Below are positions 26,734 to 35,780 of a stretch of 64,000 bases of DNA, in pieces; position 1 is the first letter of the stretch, and the number at the start of each line of letters is the position of its first letter. Both the position numbers and the translations under genes were made by a program. This DNA comes from Priestia iocasae. GTDB lineage: Bacteria; Bacillota; Bacilli; Bacillales; Bacillaceae_H. The DNA is taken from the NCBI RefSeq assembly GCF_016909075.1, contig NZ_JAFBFC010000008.1, forward strand, positions 62,001 to 126,000, read 5' to 3'. The notes under the pieces were generated by a model, which did no database searches, was not told the origin of the DNA, and was given only the letters and a program-made list of their open reading frames with translations.

Positions 26734-28851
26734 TTAACTAATCTGTTCGTTTCTTTTTTTAAAGTATTCACTTGGTGAATCATAAATGTAAGGGAGCTGT
26801 GTTCGTTCAGCACCTTTTTTCACATGAATCTCTAATTGATTTATGAATGACAATACCTGTGAAGAGCCTTCTTCTTCAGCTACAAATTGAACGCCATATC
26901 GATTTAACCCTTCTCCTACTTCTCTACTCCAGACAATTGTACCTTGTAACACCATATACTCACCTAAAAAGTTGATTGTAAAGGCCAACAGGAAGTCTGC
27001 TTGTGTTGGAATTTGGATTGTTGATATAAAAACTAATCCTCCTCCACTAATGTTTTCAAGTAAAATCAGGCTTTGCCCAACCGATACAGGCTGATTGTTA
27101 TACTCTTTAATTGTAACAAAAGCTTCTACCGGTGCCGGAAATGATAAACGATGATATTTCCGCTTGTTCGGTAACTGAACTTTTTTCGCCTTATTTTTCA
27201 TATAATCTTCAAACTCTTCATAATGCAAAGGTTTACTAAAATAGAAGCCTTGTAGAAAATGACAATCTAATGAGTTAAGAATTAATCTTTGTTCATTCGT
27301 TTCAATACCCTCAGCTATCACTTGGATGTTCAATCGTCTGGCCACTTGAATCAATCCTTTTATAATTTCAAAATCCACCTTATTATGAAGAGATTCTCGA
27401 ATGAACGTTTTATCAATTTTAATCGTATGAACAGTAAACCTTCTTAAATAGCTTAGAGAAGAATATCCAACGCCAAAATCATCAATAGCAATGAAGAAGC
27501 CTCGTTTACTGAATTCATTTAGGTAATGACAAATAACAGATTCATTTTCTAGAAACGAACTTTCGACAATCTCAATTTGAATTTGCCTCGGGTTCACCCC
27601 ATGACCTGTCACAATCTCACTCACACGCTCTAACATGTTGGTTTCTAAAAAGTGTTGAGGCGCAAAATTAATCGACATCTTTAAGCCTTCTATCCCCTGT
27701 TCTTCCCATTGCTTTAATTGTCGACAAACACGATCTAGTACCCAATAGGTCACCTCGGCAATGAGACCATCTTCTTCTAAAAGGTGAATGAACTCAGCAG
27801 GGGAAACAATACCAACCTCTGGATGATTCCATCGCAAGAGCACTTCTGCTCCTATGGTTGATTCTGTTTTTGCTTCTACAATTGGCTGATAAACGATATA
27901 AAATTCATTTTGCTCTAATGCCTTTCGCAAACCCATTTGCAACAATAGCGAGCGATATGAGCTTTGAGAGAAAGATTTATCATACATTTCATAATGATTT
28001 TGACCTTTCTTTTTTGACATATATAAAGCAAAACGGGCTTGTTCAATGAGCTTTGTTGGATGAATAGTCGAGCTGGACAGACTAATTCCTATATATACTG
28101 GTAAATAATATTCATACGTATGAATACAAATTGGTTCATGAAAGAGCGAGAGTAATCTTTCTGCTAGTTCATAAACCTCCTCCACATTGGAATAGTGCGG
28201 CAATAAAATAGCAAAATCGTCATCATTCATGCAAGCGACTAACCCTTCATTACCTATATACGACTGTAATCTTATCGCAACATTCTTCAAAAGTAGCTCT
28301 CGAACATCGTATTCCATGTTTTCATTCACAAAACGAAAATACTCAATATTAAGTAGAAACAATGCTTGATTTCCCGTTGTTACGCCTTTTAACTTTTCTT
28401 CAACAAACAAGCGATTCGGTAGTTGAGTAAGTGAATCGACATATAAAAGAGCGTCGAGGTCATTTTTTTGTCTTAGCTGAACGGTAAGAGCAATGGTATC
28501 ATCCGTTAATTGTTTGCCAACCATGGTCACAGTGAACATCTCTGCTTTTTTTGATTGCATCGTGCCATCAAATACACTTTGTCCATAATGATTCACTTTA
28601 GAAAGAAATGACTGAAACATCTCTTGCTCCTCGTTATGGATAAGCTCCGTCATTTGGTCATCGCTATCTTGATCTGACTTTATATGAAATAAAGAACGAG
28701 CAAGCATGTTTGCCTTCATAACCTGTCCGCTATTCGTGATAAACATAGTAGGTTGCGGATACTCTTCAAATAGTATTTGATACACACTTGCATCTTGCTG
28801 GCTGTTCTTTTGAAACCAGGATATACGCTCTCTCTTCCTTGCCTTTCCCAT
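26734..28851 (-). CDS. PAS-GGDEF-EAL-PilZ cyclic-di-GMP protein
   Basis: The 705-residue cytoplasmic protein has a PAS domain (about 25-130), a GGDEF domain (about 135-290), an EAL domain (about 300-550) and a C-terminal PilZ domain (about 560-680). The GGDEF signature is replaced by NDDDF, so cyclase activity is doubtful. The EAL domain reads EVL in place of EAL but keeps DDFGVGYSSL and EGIETNEQ, so phosphodiesterase activity is likely. The PilZ part shows RKYHRLSFP and ENISGGG, which bind c-di-GMP. No membrane segment is seen. It is a single gene. Confidence 0.9.
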   Translation of the reverse strand: MGKARKRERISWFQKNSQQDASVYQILFEEYPQPTMFITNSGQVMKANMLARSLFHIKSDQDSDDQMTELIHNEEQEMFQSFLSKVNHYGQSVFDGTMQSKKAEMFTVTMVGKQLTDDTIALTVQLRQKNDLDALLYVDSLTQLPNRLFVEEKLKGVTTGNQALFLLNIEYFRFVNENMEYDVRELLLKNVAIRLQSYIGNEGLVACMNDDDFAILLPHYSNVEEVYELAERLLSLFHEPICIHTYEYYLPVYIGISLSSSTIHPTKLIEQARFALYMSKKKGQNHYEMYDKSFSQSSYRSLLLQMGLRKALEQNEFYIVYQPIVEAKTESTIGAEVLLRWNHPEVGIVSPAEFIHLLEEDGLIAEVTYWVLDRVCRQLKQWEEQGIEGLKMSINFAPQHFLETNMLERVSEIVTGHGVNPRQIQIEIVESSFLENESVICHYLNEFSKRGFFIAIDDFGVGYSSLSYLRRFTVHTIKIDKTFIRESLHNKVDFEIIKGLIQVARRLNIQVIAEGIETNEQRLILNSLDCHFLQGFYFSKPLHYEEFEDYMKNKAKKVQLPNKRKYHRLSFPAPVEAFVTIKEYNNQPVSVGQSLILLENISGGGLVFISTIQIPTQADFLLAFTINFLGEYMVLQGTIVWSREVGEGLNRYGVQFVAEEEGSSQVLSFINQLEIHVKKGAERTQLPYIYDSPSEYFKKRNEQIS

Positions 28852-29162
28852 ACTAACTCACATCCTAGTTACACAAATGATTAAAGACTACATTACTCTA
28901 CTTATCTACATAACGGTAATTTAAAGTATGATTATTCCTATAATACCTAATTTTTCTTAATTAAGCGATATTTCACCTAGTATTTTTGACATTTTTGGTC
29001 AGATAACGAGCTTTTCTACGCGTTTTTTACTTTTCATGTATATAAAAGCCGTTAATTTGATACGTTTATAGAGAGTGATTCATCTAGGCTTTTTACTTTC
29101 TCACATGTCAAAATAACTATATAATGAAAACGACTGATTATTTGCGTTGAAGGAGATTGAAC
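28852..29162. other. Divergent intergenic region
   Basis: The 311 bases between the c-di-GMP protein and the ZIP transporter genes are AT-rich. TATAAT at 29120-29125 may be the -10 box of the ZIP gene, without a clear -35. I see no other element. Confidence 0.45.
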
Positions 29163-29894
29163 ATGAAAGATGTACTAATAGGAAGTGTTTTATCCGCACT
29201 CTCTACGGGACTCGGTGCTTTGCCCATTTTATTTTTACACAACATGCTAACACACCGATGGAGAGATGTTTTATTAGCTTTAACAGCTGGTATCATGACC
29301 GCAGCTGCGACGATGAGTTTAATTCCTGAAGCTTTGCAAACGGGGGGATTTTTTCCTTTAGCAATTGGGCTTATGCTTGGTGTTGTCACATTGACATTGC
29401 TGGAACAAAACATTCCACATATTGACTTAAAACATTCGAAAACGGGAATTGAATTTGATGAAAAGGCATTGCTCATTGTTGCTGCTATTACCCTTCATAA
29501 TTTACCTGAAGGACTATCTGTTGGAGTGAGCTATGCCTCTGATGTAGAAAACACGGGGAATTTAATTGCACTTGCAATTGGGCTGCAAAATGCACCTGAA
29601 GGTTTATTGGTCGCACTCTTTTTAGTTCAACAAAAGATTAGTAAGCTTAAAGCGTTTGTCATTGCTACCTTAACGGGAACTGTAGAGATTGTGACATCTC
29701 TTCTTGGGTTTTATTTAACAGCGTATATTAGCTCCCTTGTCTCTTATGGACTAGCTTTTGCAGCAGGATCTATGCTATTTATTATTTACAAAGAGCTCAT
29801 TCCTGAAAGTCATGGGGATGGGAATGAACGTTTTGCTACATATTCCTTTATTTTAGGATTATTATTCATGATTTTTCTCATTCAAATCTTTTAA
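29163..29894 (+). CDS. ZIP family metal transporter
   Basis: The 243-residue protein has about eight membrane segments. It carries the ZIP signature in segments 4 and 5: ITLHNLPEGLSVGVSYA (His-Asn-x-Pro-Glu-Gly) and LAIGLQNAPEGLLVAL. ZIP proteins import zinc or other divalent metals. The cytoplasmic loop after the third segment is short and carries HIDLKHSKTG. AAGGAG lies before the ATG at 29163. It is a single gene with a hairpin downstream. Confidence 0.92.
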   Translation: MKDVLIGSVLSALSTGLGALPILFLHNMLTHRWRDVLLALTAGIMTAAATMSLIPEALQTGGFFPLAIGLMLGVVTLTLLEQNIPHIDLKHSKTGIEFDEKALLIVAAITLHNLPEGLSVGVSYASDVENTGNLIALAIGLQNAPEGLLVALFLVQQKISKLKAFVIATLTGTVEIVTSLLGFYLTAYISSLVSYGLAFAAGSMLFIIYKELIPESHGDGNERFATYSFILGLLFMIFLIQIF

Positions 29895-29897
29895 TAG

Positions 29898-29957
29898 AAT
29901 TCCCTGCTTATATTGTCTAGTAACATAATTAAGTTCAATAGCAGGGAATTTATCTAA
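29898..29957 (+). terminator. Possible terminator after the ZIP gene
   Basis: ATTCCCTGCT pairs perfectly with AGCAGGGAAT, but the loop is over 30 bases and the T tail is short. Confidence 0.5.
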
Positions 29958-30008
29958 GTAGCACATGTATCATCCTTCTACACCTGTTGAGATCTTGTCC
30001 TAATTTTT

Positions 30009-30248
30009 TCAAGATTTTTGCAAAGCAAATTTGCTTCCTAAAAATGAAAACAACGATTGCTTTTCTTGATGTTCTAGTAATTGTTTTTGATATCTATTTA
30101 AAAGTCCATCTAACTCTTGACTACATTGGATTGTCTCGCAACTTGTAAAACCAGTCTGTTCTGCAATCTCCATCATTTGTTGTCTTTTCATGACAATTTC
30201 AACAAGTAAGGCTTCTACGTTCGCCTCACGTTGACCTTGGATTCGCAA
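30009..30248 (-). CDS. spo0E: Spo0E-like aspartyl-phosphate phosphatase
   Basis: Spo0E-family proteins dephosphorylate Spo0A-P and so delay sporulation. This 79-residue protein forms two helices with the family signature SQELDGLLNRYQ (about residues 43-54) and the preceding TGFTSCETIQCSQ. It starts with TTG at 30248, seven bases after GGGAGGA. A likely promoter and possible Spo0A boxes lie upstream. In B. subtilis spo0E lies between mtnD and kinD, and here the order is the same, which supports true spo0E. Confidence 0.88.
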   Translation of the reverse strand: MRIQGQREANVEALLVEIVMKRQQMMEIAEQTGFTSCETIQCSQELDGLLNRYQKQLLEHQEKQSLFSFLGSKFALQKS

Positions 30249-30290
30249 CGCTGAGTCCTCCCTTAACTTTTATAAATTATCCCCCTAACG

Positions 30291-30320
30291 CATTATTACA
30301 AATTCTACTAAATATGTAAA
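30291..30320 (-). promoter_or_regulatory. Likely promoter of spo0E
   Basis: On the minus strand TTTACA (30320-30315) is followed after 16-17 bases by TAATAA/AATAAT. The TTG start codon lies about 45 bases further. Confidence 0.5.
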
Positions 30321-30417
30321 TAGACTCGCAATAATAGACAATTTTTTTAATCACTTTTTTAACGTTTTGTAATGGAATTGTTTAAAAAGTATTAATACAT
30401 CAAGATTTATCCAGCAA

Positions 30418-30463
30418 ATGGACAAATGTGCGTTCGACAAAATCTGTTGACTTATCTGACAAA
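30418..30463 (-). promoter_or_regulatory. Cluster of Spo0A-box-like sites
   Basis: On the minus strand TTTGTCGAA (30441-30433) is a perfect match to the 0A box TTTGTCRAA. TTTGTCAGA (30463-30455) has one mismatch and TTTGTCCAT (30426-30418) keeps the TTTGTC core. All three are in the same direction, about 100-145 bases upstream of the spo0E promoter. Confidence 0.45.
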
Positions 30464-30476
30464 TTTCTACCTGCTT

Positions 30477-31808
30477 TTATGTTGCTTTTTGCGCGGCTCT
30501 TTGTACCGCATCCCACACAGATGCAAATGGAGGAGCATAACTAAGATCGAGCATGGAGACTTGTTCTCCTGTTAGTTTCATTGTAATCGCTGTTGCGAAC
30601 ACATCAATTCGTTTCGCTACCCCTGTTTTTCCAATCATTTGTGCTCCTAATAAAACGTTTGTGTTTGCATCATACACGAGTTTAATGGTTATTTTTTCAA
30701 CGTTCGGATAATAAGAAGCATGGCTATTTGCTTGTTCTGTAACGGTTTTATATGAAAGCTTATATTGCTTTGCTTCCTTCTCGCTAATACCTGTTTTTGC
30801 TACTTCAAACTCAGCAATTTTTACGACGCTCGTTCCAACCACACCAGGAAATTCTTTTTTCTCATTCCCTAAATTATACCCAAGAATTCGTCCTTGCTTA
30901 TTTGCAATGGTCCCTAATGCGATATGCACAGGTTCATTTAAAACAAGGTGATAACTAGTTGCACAATCACCCGCTGCATAGATATCCTTCACACTCGTTT
31001 CCATTCGGTTATTAACATGAATCGCGCCTTTTTCATTCATCTTAATCGACGTTTCTTTTAGAAAATCGGTGTTCGGCTTGACTCCTACGTTTACAATGAC
31101 AGCGTCGGTCTCATAGGCCCCTTTATTCGTGCGAACAGTCCTTACGTGAGCATCACCTTCTAACTCTTTTACTTCCTCGTTTAAATGAAACGCAATTCGC
31201 CCCTTCAATCCTTCTTCAACAATTTCAGCCATGTCGGCATCAAAAGGAGGTAGAATTTGCTCATTTAATTCAATGACACGTACGCTTTTCCCAAGCTCAA
31301 GCATTGATTCTGCAAGCTCTAGTCCAATATATCCGCCTCCGATAATGGTTACATGCTTTACTTTCTCGTTATTGACAAACTGACGAATCCGCACGCCATC
31401 TTCGATATCTTTTAACGTAAACACATTCTCCATGTCATCTTTCATAAAAGGTGGACGAATCGGTGACGTTCCTGTAGCGATGACCAATTTATCGTAAGAC
31501 ACGCGTTTTTGTGTAGATGCTTGATGATCGACAACTACAACCTCTTTTTTTGTCTCATTAACTTCCACCACTTCATGTAGAGTGTGAATGTCAATACGGC
31601 GCTTTTGAAATTCTTCTTTCGTTCGCGCAATGAGTTCTTCTTCATCTTGTATAATACCTGATATATAGTAAGGTAAGCCGCATGCTCCATACGATACATG
31701 TTTTCCTTTTTCAAATACGACAATTTCAACTTCTTCATTTAGACGACGCAACTGTGACGCAGCGCTCATTCCAGCGGCTACTCCACCAATGATTACTACT
31801 TTATCCAT
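30477..31808 (-). CDS. cdr: CoA-disulfide reductase
   Basis: The 443-residue flavoprotein belongs to the single-cysteine group of the pyridine nucleotide-disulfide family. The FAD loop is GGVAAGMSAAS (residues 8-18), the redox Cys43 stands in SYGACGLPYY, the NAD(P) loop is GGGYIGLELAE near residue 155, and a second FAD motif is YAAGDCATS near 273. It reduces CoA disulfide (or persulfides in related enzymes) with NAD(P)H and keeps thiols reduced. No rhodanese domain is fused. The gene appears to be monocistronic. Confidence 0.88.
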   Translation of the reverse strand: MDKVVIIGGVAAGMSAASQLRRLNEEVEIVVFEKGKHVSYGACGLPYYISGIIQDEEELIARTKEEFQKRRIDIHTLHEVVEVNETKKEVVVVDHQASTQKRVSYDKLVIATGTSPIRPPFMKDDMENVFTLKDIEDGVRIRQFVNNEKVKHVTIIGGGYIGLELAESMLELGKSVRVIELNEQILPPFDADMAEIVEEGLKGRIAFHLNEEVKELEGDAHVRTVRTNKGAYETDAVIVNVGVKPNTDFLKETSIKMNEKGAIHVNNRMETSVKDIYAAGDCATSYHLVLNEPVHIALGTIANKQGRILGYNLGNEKKEFPGVVGTSVVKIAEFEVAKTGISEKEAKQYKLSYKTVTEQANSHASYYPNVEKITIKLVYDANTNVLLGAQMIGKTGVAKRIDVFATAITMKLTGEQVSMLDLSYAPPFASVWDAVQRAAQKAT

Positions 31809-31869
31809 ACAATCCCCTCTTTTACACTATTTTCGATATCTTTCCCTTTCCTTTTTCCGCCCATTCATA

Positions 31870-31905
31870 AACAAAAAAGCGTCCAACATGAACGCTTTTT
31901 CGCTA
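31870..31905 (-). terminator. Terminator of the ribose-type ABC transporter operon
   Basis: On the minus strand AAAAAGCGTTC pairs with GGACGCTTTTTT around a short loop. It lies after the permease gene. Confidence 0.82.
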
Positions 31906-31958
31906 GTGCATCTTCCCTCAAAGGTTTACCTAGATGAAGGATGCTATCCACTTATTGT

Positions 31959-32987
31959 CTAAATCATTCTACTGCGATAGTAGGTTAGGGCTAGTGCTCC
32001 CGCTAATACAGCTCCCTTAATGATATCTTGTGTATAATATGGAACATTTAACATCGTTAATCCATTTAACAATACTCCAATTAAAATGGAGCCAAATAAC
32101 GTTCCAATGACATTTGGCTTTCCTGCTCCAAATACTGAAAAACCGATGTACGCAGCCGCTACAGCGTCCATTAGAAACGGTGCTCCTGCATTGACTTCAC
32201 CAACTCCAATACGAGCAGCTAAGACAATTCCTCCAATTCCTGCAAACAGTCCTGAAAGCATATAAGCGTAAATACGATAGCGATGAACCGGTACACCCGA
32301 TAGACGAGCCGCCTCAATATTTCCGCCTGTCACATAAAAGAAGCGACCAAACTTTGTATACGTAAAGAGAAGGTGAACAAGTAAAACAGCTAGTAGCATG
32401 ATAATAACAGGCATCGGAATGCCAAACAGCTCACCTTGGCCGATATGCAAAAAAGAAGGAATAAAAATACCAGGTGCTCGCTCTCCTGCTGCAAGCGGCA
32501 TGTTGGCATAAATAGCTGAACCTTTTGTATACGTTAATAAAATCCCTTGTACGATGAACATCATGGAAAGTGTTGCTAAAATATCTGGAATTTTTACTTT
32601 TACGACTAAAAAAGCATTCACAAGCCCAATCAAAACGGCTGCTAAGATGGGAACGAGTAATGCAATAAAAAGTTCTTGCCGATGTAACACTAGCATAGAG
32701 GCAGATAAAATCGTGGCCAATCCCGCTGTTGAACCGACAGAAAGATCTAATCCGTTTACCGTTAAAGAAATGGTTACACCAATTGCAATGAGTGTCACAA
32801 TCGAAATCGAACGTAAAATATCACTAATATTGGCAGCCGTTAGAAAGTTCGGTGATAAAAGAGAAAAGATAACCATCACCGCTACGATTGTTAAGACCGT
32901 GCCATATTTATAAAGAAAATCAAATATACTTCCTGTCGATTGACTCGTCTGTTTACTCTGCTTTATCTCATTTAATTCCGTACTCAC
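31959..32987 (-). CDS. Sugar-type ABC transporter permease (RbsC family)
   Basis: The 342-residue membrane protein has about ten segments and the family stretches NGLDLSVGSTAGLA and SGLFAGIGGIVLAARIG near residue 250, typical of BPD_transp_2 permeases. It starts with GTG and overlaps the ATPase gene by four bases. As the third gene of a binding protein-ATPase-permease operon next to the methionine salvage genes, it may import methylthioribose, but ribose-like or autoinducer sugars are alternatives. Confidence 0.9.
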   Translation of the reverse strand: MSTELNEIKQSKQTSQSTGSIFDFLYKYGTVLTIVAVMVIFSLLSPNFLTAANISDILRSISIVTLIAIGVTISLTVNGLDLSVGSTAGLATILSASMLVLHRQELFIALLVPILAAVLIGLVNAFLVVKVKIPDILATLSMMFIVQGILLTYTKGSAIYANMPLAAGERAPGIFIPSFLHIGQGELFGIPMPVIIMLLAVLLVHLLFTYTKFGRFFYVTGGNIEAARLSGVPVHRYRIYAYMLSGLFAGIGGIVLAARIGVGEVNAGAPFLMDAVAAAYIGFSVFGAGKPNVIGTLFGSILIGVLLNGLTMLNVPYYTQDIIKGAVLAGALALTYYRSRMI

Positions 32988-34489
32988 TTTTCTGTTCCTC
33001 CTGCAGCATAATAAAATAACTGTTCGTGTGTCGCTTCAGCACGTGACAGCTCTTTGACAAACTCTCCGTTATAGATCACATAAATGCGATCGGCAATGCC
33101 TAAGAGTTCATTAAACTCACACGTTGCATACACAACACCTTTCCCTTGTTTTACCAGTCCTTTTACTAGGTCAAAAATATCTCGCTTTGAACCAACGTCT
33201 ACACCTTTTGTCGGTTCATCAAATAAATACACATCGGCATCTTTCACGAGCCATTTACCAATGGCAACCTTTTGCTGATTGCCTCCACTTAACGTTCCGA
33301 CTTGTTGTTTAATCGAAGACGATTTTACCCCTACTTCTTGAACCGTTCTTAATGCTTGCGCTTTCTCTTTTTCTTTTAATAAAAAGGAGAGTTTCGTAAA
33401 TTGAGATAAGCTTGGTAAAGTTAAGTTCGATGTAATGGATTCTTCTACAAGAATTCCTTCTTTTCTCCGTTCTTCAGGAACGAGAGAGATGCCATGACGA
33501 ATGTAATAGTATGGTTCTTTATTTACTTTTAATTGCTTATCTCGAACATGAATATGTCCGGTAACACCTGATTGAAGGCCAAATAAACTTCGACATAGCT
33601 CTGTTTTACCAGCCCCAACTAGCCCTGCAATTCCAACGATTTCACCTTCGTTGACATGAAAGGAGACATTTGATACTTTCGTAGCCCACGATAAGTTCTC
33701 CACCTTCATTAATGGTGATCCAATGGATACATCTTCTTTCGGAAATTCCCCTTCAAACGTTTTTCCGAGCATATGAGAGATGACATCATCAATGCTCGTT
33801 TTATGAGTATCTGTTGTGATAATATGCTCGCCATCTCGTAATACTGTCACACGATCTGCGATATCGAACACTTCCTGCAGACGGTGTGAAATATAAATAA
33901 TTCCTACACCTTGTTCTTTTAACTTACGAATCACTTCAAACAAACGTTTCGTTTCTTCTACACTTAACGGAGCAGTCGGTTCATCTAAAATAAGATACTC
34001 CACGTCTTGAGCAATGGCTCTTGCTAGAAGTACTTGCTGCTTCTCTGATAGGCTAAGCTCTCCAACTTCTTTTTTGACGTCAACGCTTGATCCAAGACGG
34101 AGAAGAGCAGCTTTTGCTTGTTCATATGTGTGCTTCCACTTCATGAGGGCAAACCCTTTTTTCGCTACCTGTGAGTTCAGCATAATGTTTTCTGCTACCG
34201 ATAACGTTGGAATAAGAGCTACATCTACCTCTTGATGCACCATTTGTAAGCCATAATGCTTGGCATTCTTTGGCGAACGAATGGAAATAGTCTGCTCATT
34301 TTTTTCAATAATTCCATCATAAGTATCATAGGCTCCTGACAAAATCTTCATAAGCGTACTTTTTCCTGCGCCGTTTGCGCCTAGTAGTGCATGAACTTCT
34401 CCTTTTTTTATTGAAAAGCTCACTCCCTTTAGTGCTTGAAAAGAACCAAACGTCTTGGTGATATTCATCATCTTTAGCGCGTCTATCAT
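32984..34489 (-). CDS. Sugar-type ABC transporter ATPase (RbsA family)
   Basis: The 501-residue protein has two ABC domains, as in RbsA. The N-terminal one has Walker A GANGAGKST near residue 36 and Walker B LILDEPTAPLS, with a signature written LSLSEKQQ. The C-terminal one has a modified Walker A (GLVGAGKTEL) and the signature LSGGNQQK with FDEPTKGVD. It energises uptake together with the overlapping permease. A 12-base-pair hairpin lies before the gene. Confidence 0.92.
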   Translation of the reverse strand: MIDALKMMNITKTFGSFQALKGVSFSIKKGEVHALLGANGAGKSTLMKILSGAYDTYDGIIEKNEQTISIRSPKNAKHYGLQMVHQEVDVALIPTLSVAENIMLNSQVAKKGFALMKWKHTYEQAKAALLRLGSSVDVKKEVGELSLSEKQQVLLARAIAQDVEYLILDEPTAPLSVEETKRLFEVIRKLKEQGVGIIYISHRLQEVFDIADRVTVLRDGEHIITTDTHKTSIDDVISHMLGKTFEGEFPKEDVSIGSPLMKVENLSWATKVSNVSFHVNEGEIVGIAGLVGAGKTELCRSLFGLQSGVTGHIHVRDKQLKVNKEPYYYIRHGISLVPEERRKEGILVEESITSNLTLPSLSQFTKLSFLLKEKEKAQALRTVQEVGVKSSSIKQQVGTLSGGNQQKVAIGKWLVKDADVYLFDEPTKGVDVGSKRDIFDLVKGLVKQGKGVVYATCEFNELLGIADRIYVIYNGEFVKELSRAEATHEQLFYYAAGGTEK

Positions 34490-34535
34490 ATCTCTACCTT
34501 CCTTCTACCATTCTCGCTACTTCCTTAAGAACGGA

Positions 34536-34568
34536 ATATGACATAGGCCTCGGCATCCTATGTCATAT
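34536..34568 (-). other. Perfect 12-bp intercistronic hairpin
   Basis: ATATGACATAGG and CCTATGTCATAT pair exactly around a nine-base loop between the binding-protein and ATPase genes. There is no T tract. It resembles the hairpin after the TAXI binding-protein gene and may stabilise the binding-protein mRNA. Confidence 0.7.
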
Positions 34569-34582
34569 CACTTTGTAATAAA

Positions 34583-35650
34583 TTAATCCCACGCTTCTAC
34601 ATATTCATGTAATTGATCCATATTAATTGGAGAATCTGGTAAGTCATCTTGTGTGACAAGAACTGGGTCAAATGAGTAGTAACGCGGTGTTTCTTCTCCT
34701 GCTAGCTTTTGTAAAACAAGCTCGACTTGCTTCGCGCCGACAGAGGCTGGATTCACGGCAGATGATGCTTTCCATGGACTATTTTCTTCCTGCATCATTT
34801 GTAAATCTTCATCCGATAAATCAATGCCATATACTTTAATCTCATCACGACCTGCTTCTTTAATTGCACGTGTTACCCCTTTTGCAAACTCATCCCAAGG
34901 TGCCCAAACCGCTGTAATATCTCCTTTATTCGGGTATTGTCGTAAAATCGCTTCCATTTTCGTTTGCGTATCTAATGACGTATTGCTTGATGCGTTTCCA
35001 AAACGAGCTACTTCTTTTAATCCTGGGTAGCGCTCGAGCATCATTTCATACACACGGTTACGCTTTTCCATCGGTGCAAATCCACCTACAAATACATATA
35101 CAATGTTTCCTTCGCCATTAATGTCTTGTGCCATTTGTTTTAATCCTTGAAGTGCCATCATGTAGTCATCTTGGTCAATCGTTGTCACACCTTCTACATT
35201 CAGTTCAACATCAAATGCAACAACAGGAATACCTTTTTCAATGGCACGTTTCACACCTGGTTCTAGCGTTTCAGTACGACCGTGTTTAATGATAATGCCA
35301 TCGACGTTTTGATTAATCGCAGCATCTAAATAGGAAGCCATTTTGGATTGATCATTATTTGCATCCGAAATGGTTAGTTTAACACCGCTATCCTCGGCTG
35401 CTTGCTTTACGCCATTAATATACTGAGCCGCGTGAGTACCCGTGGTAAACTCAGCAATTAACGCGATTTTAGCATCTCCTTCAAATGGTTTTATCGCTTT
35501 TTCTTCTGTTTTTTCTTCTTTTACTGTTTCTTTTTTCTCACTTGAAGCTGTTGGTTGCGCAGTCGGCTGTTCACTCGTACAAGCGACTAATGGAAACACA
35601 AGTGTAAAAATCAATAAAAGTGCAAAGGCATGTCGCATCCAATTTTTCAT
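34583..35650 (-). CDS. Sugar-type ABC transporter binding lipoprotein
   Basis: The 355-residue protein has a lipoprotein signal peptide (LVAC, Cys24), a Lys/Glu/Thr linker and a periplasmic-binding-protein type 1 domain (about 55-340) of the ribose group. Typical parts are IKHGRTETLEPGVKRAIEKG and VAFDVELNVEGVTTID. It is the first gene of the ABC operon. The terminator at 35709-35753 separates it from mtnD, yet a strong separate promoter is not seen, so some read-through from the mtn operon is possible. Confidence 0.9.
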   Translation of the reverse strand: MKNWMRHAFALLLIFTLVFPLVACTSEQPTAQPTASSEKKETVKEEKTEEKAIKPFEGDAKIALIAEFTTGTHAAQYINGVKQAAEDSGVKLTISDANNDQSKMASYLDAAINQNVDGIIIKHGRTETLEPGVKRAIEKGIPVVAFDVELNVEGVTTIDQDDYMMALQGLKQMAQDINGEGNIVYVFVGGFAPMEKRNRVYEMMLERYPGLKEVARFGNASSNTSLDTQTKMEAILRQYPNKGDITAVWAPWDEFAKGVTRAIKEAGRDEIKVYGIDLSDEDLQMMQEENSPWKASSAVNPASVGAKQVELVLQKLAGEETPRYYSFDPVLVTQDDLPDSPINMDQLHEYVEAWD

Positions 35651-35708
35651 CTTTTCTTCCCTCTTTCCTGACTTTTTCGATGTTTTTAATTGGTTTTAGA
35701 TAAAACGA

Positions 35709-35753
35709 TAAGAAAGCCCTGCTTTTACAGGTGAATAAAAGCAAGGCTTTCTC
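35709..35753. terminator. Hairpin between mtnD and the ABC operon
   Basis: AGAAAGCCCTGCTTTTA pairs with TAAAAGCAAGGCTTTCT with one mismatch. The minus-strand tail is TTCTTATCGTTTTAT, a weak to moderate T run. Confidence 0.65.
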
Positions 35754-35780
35754 ACTTTCTTCTATATTATATGTGTGTCA

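Noticed and set aside
29138-29476. Minus-strand frame of 112 codons over the start of the ZIP gene
   Set aside because: It is antisense to a clear ZIP transporter and has no start signal.
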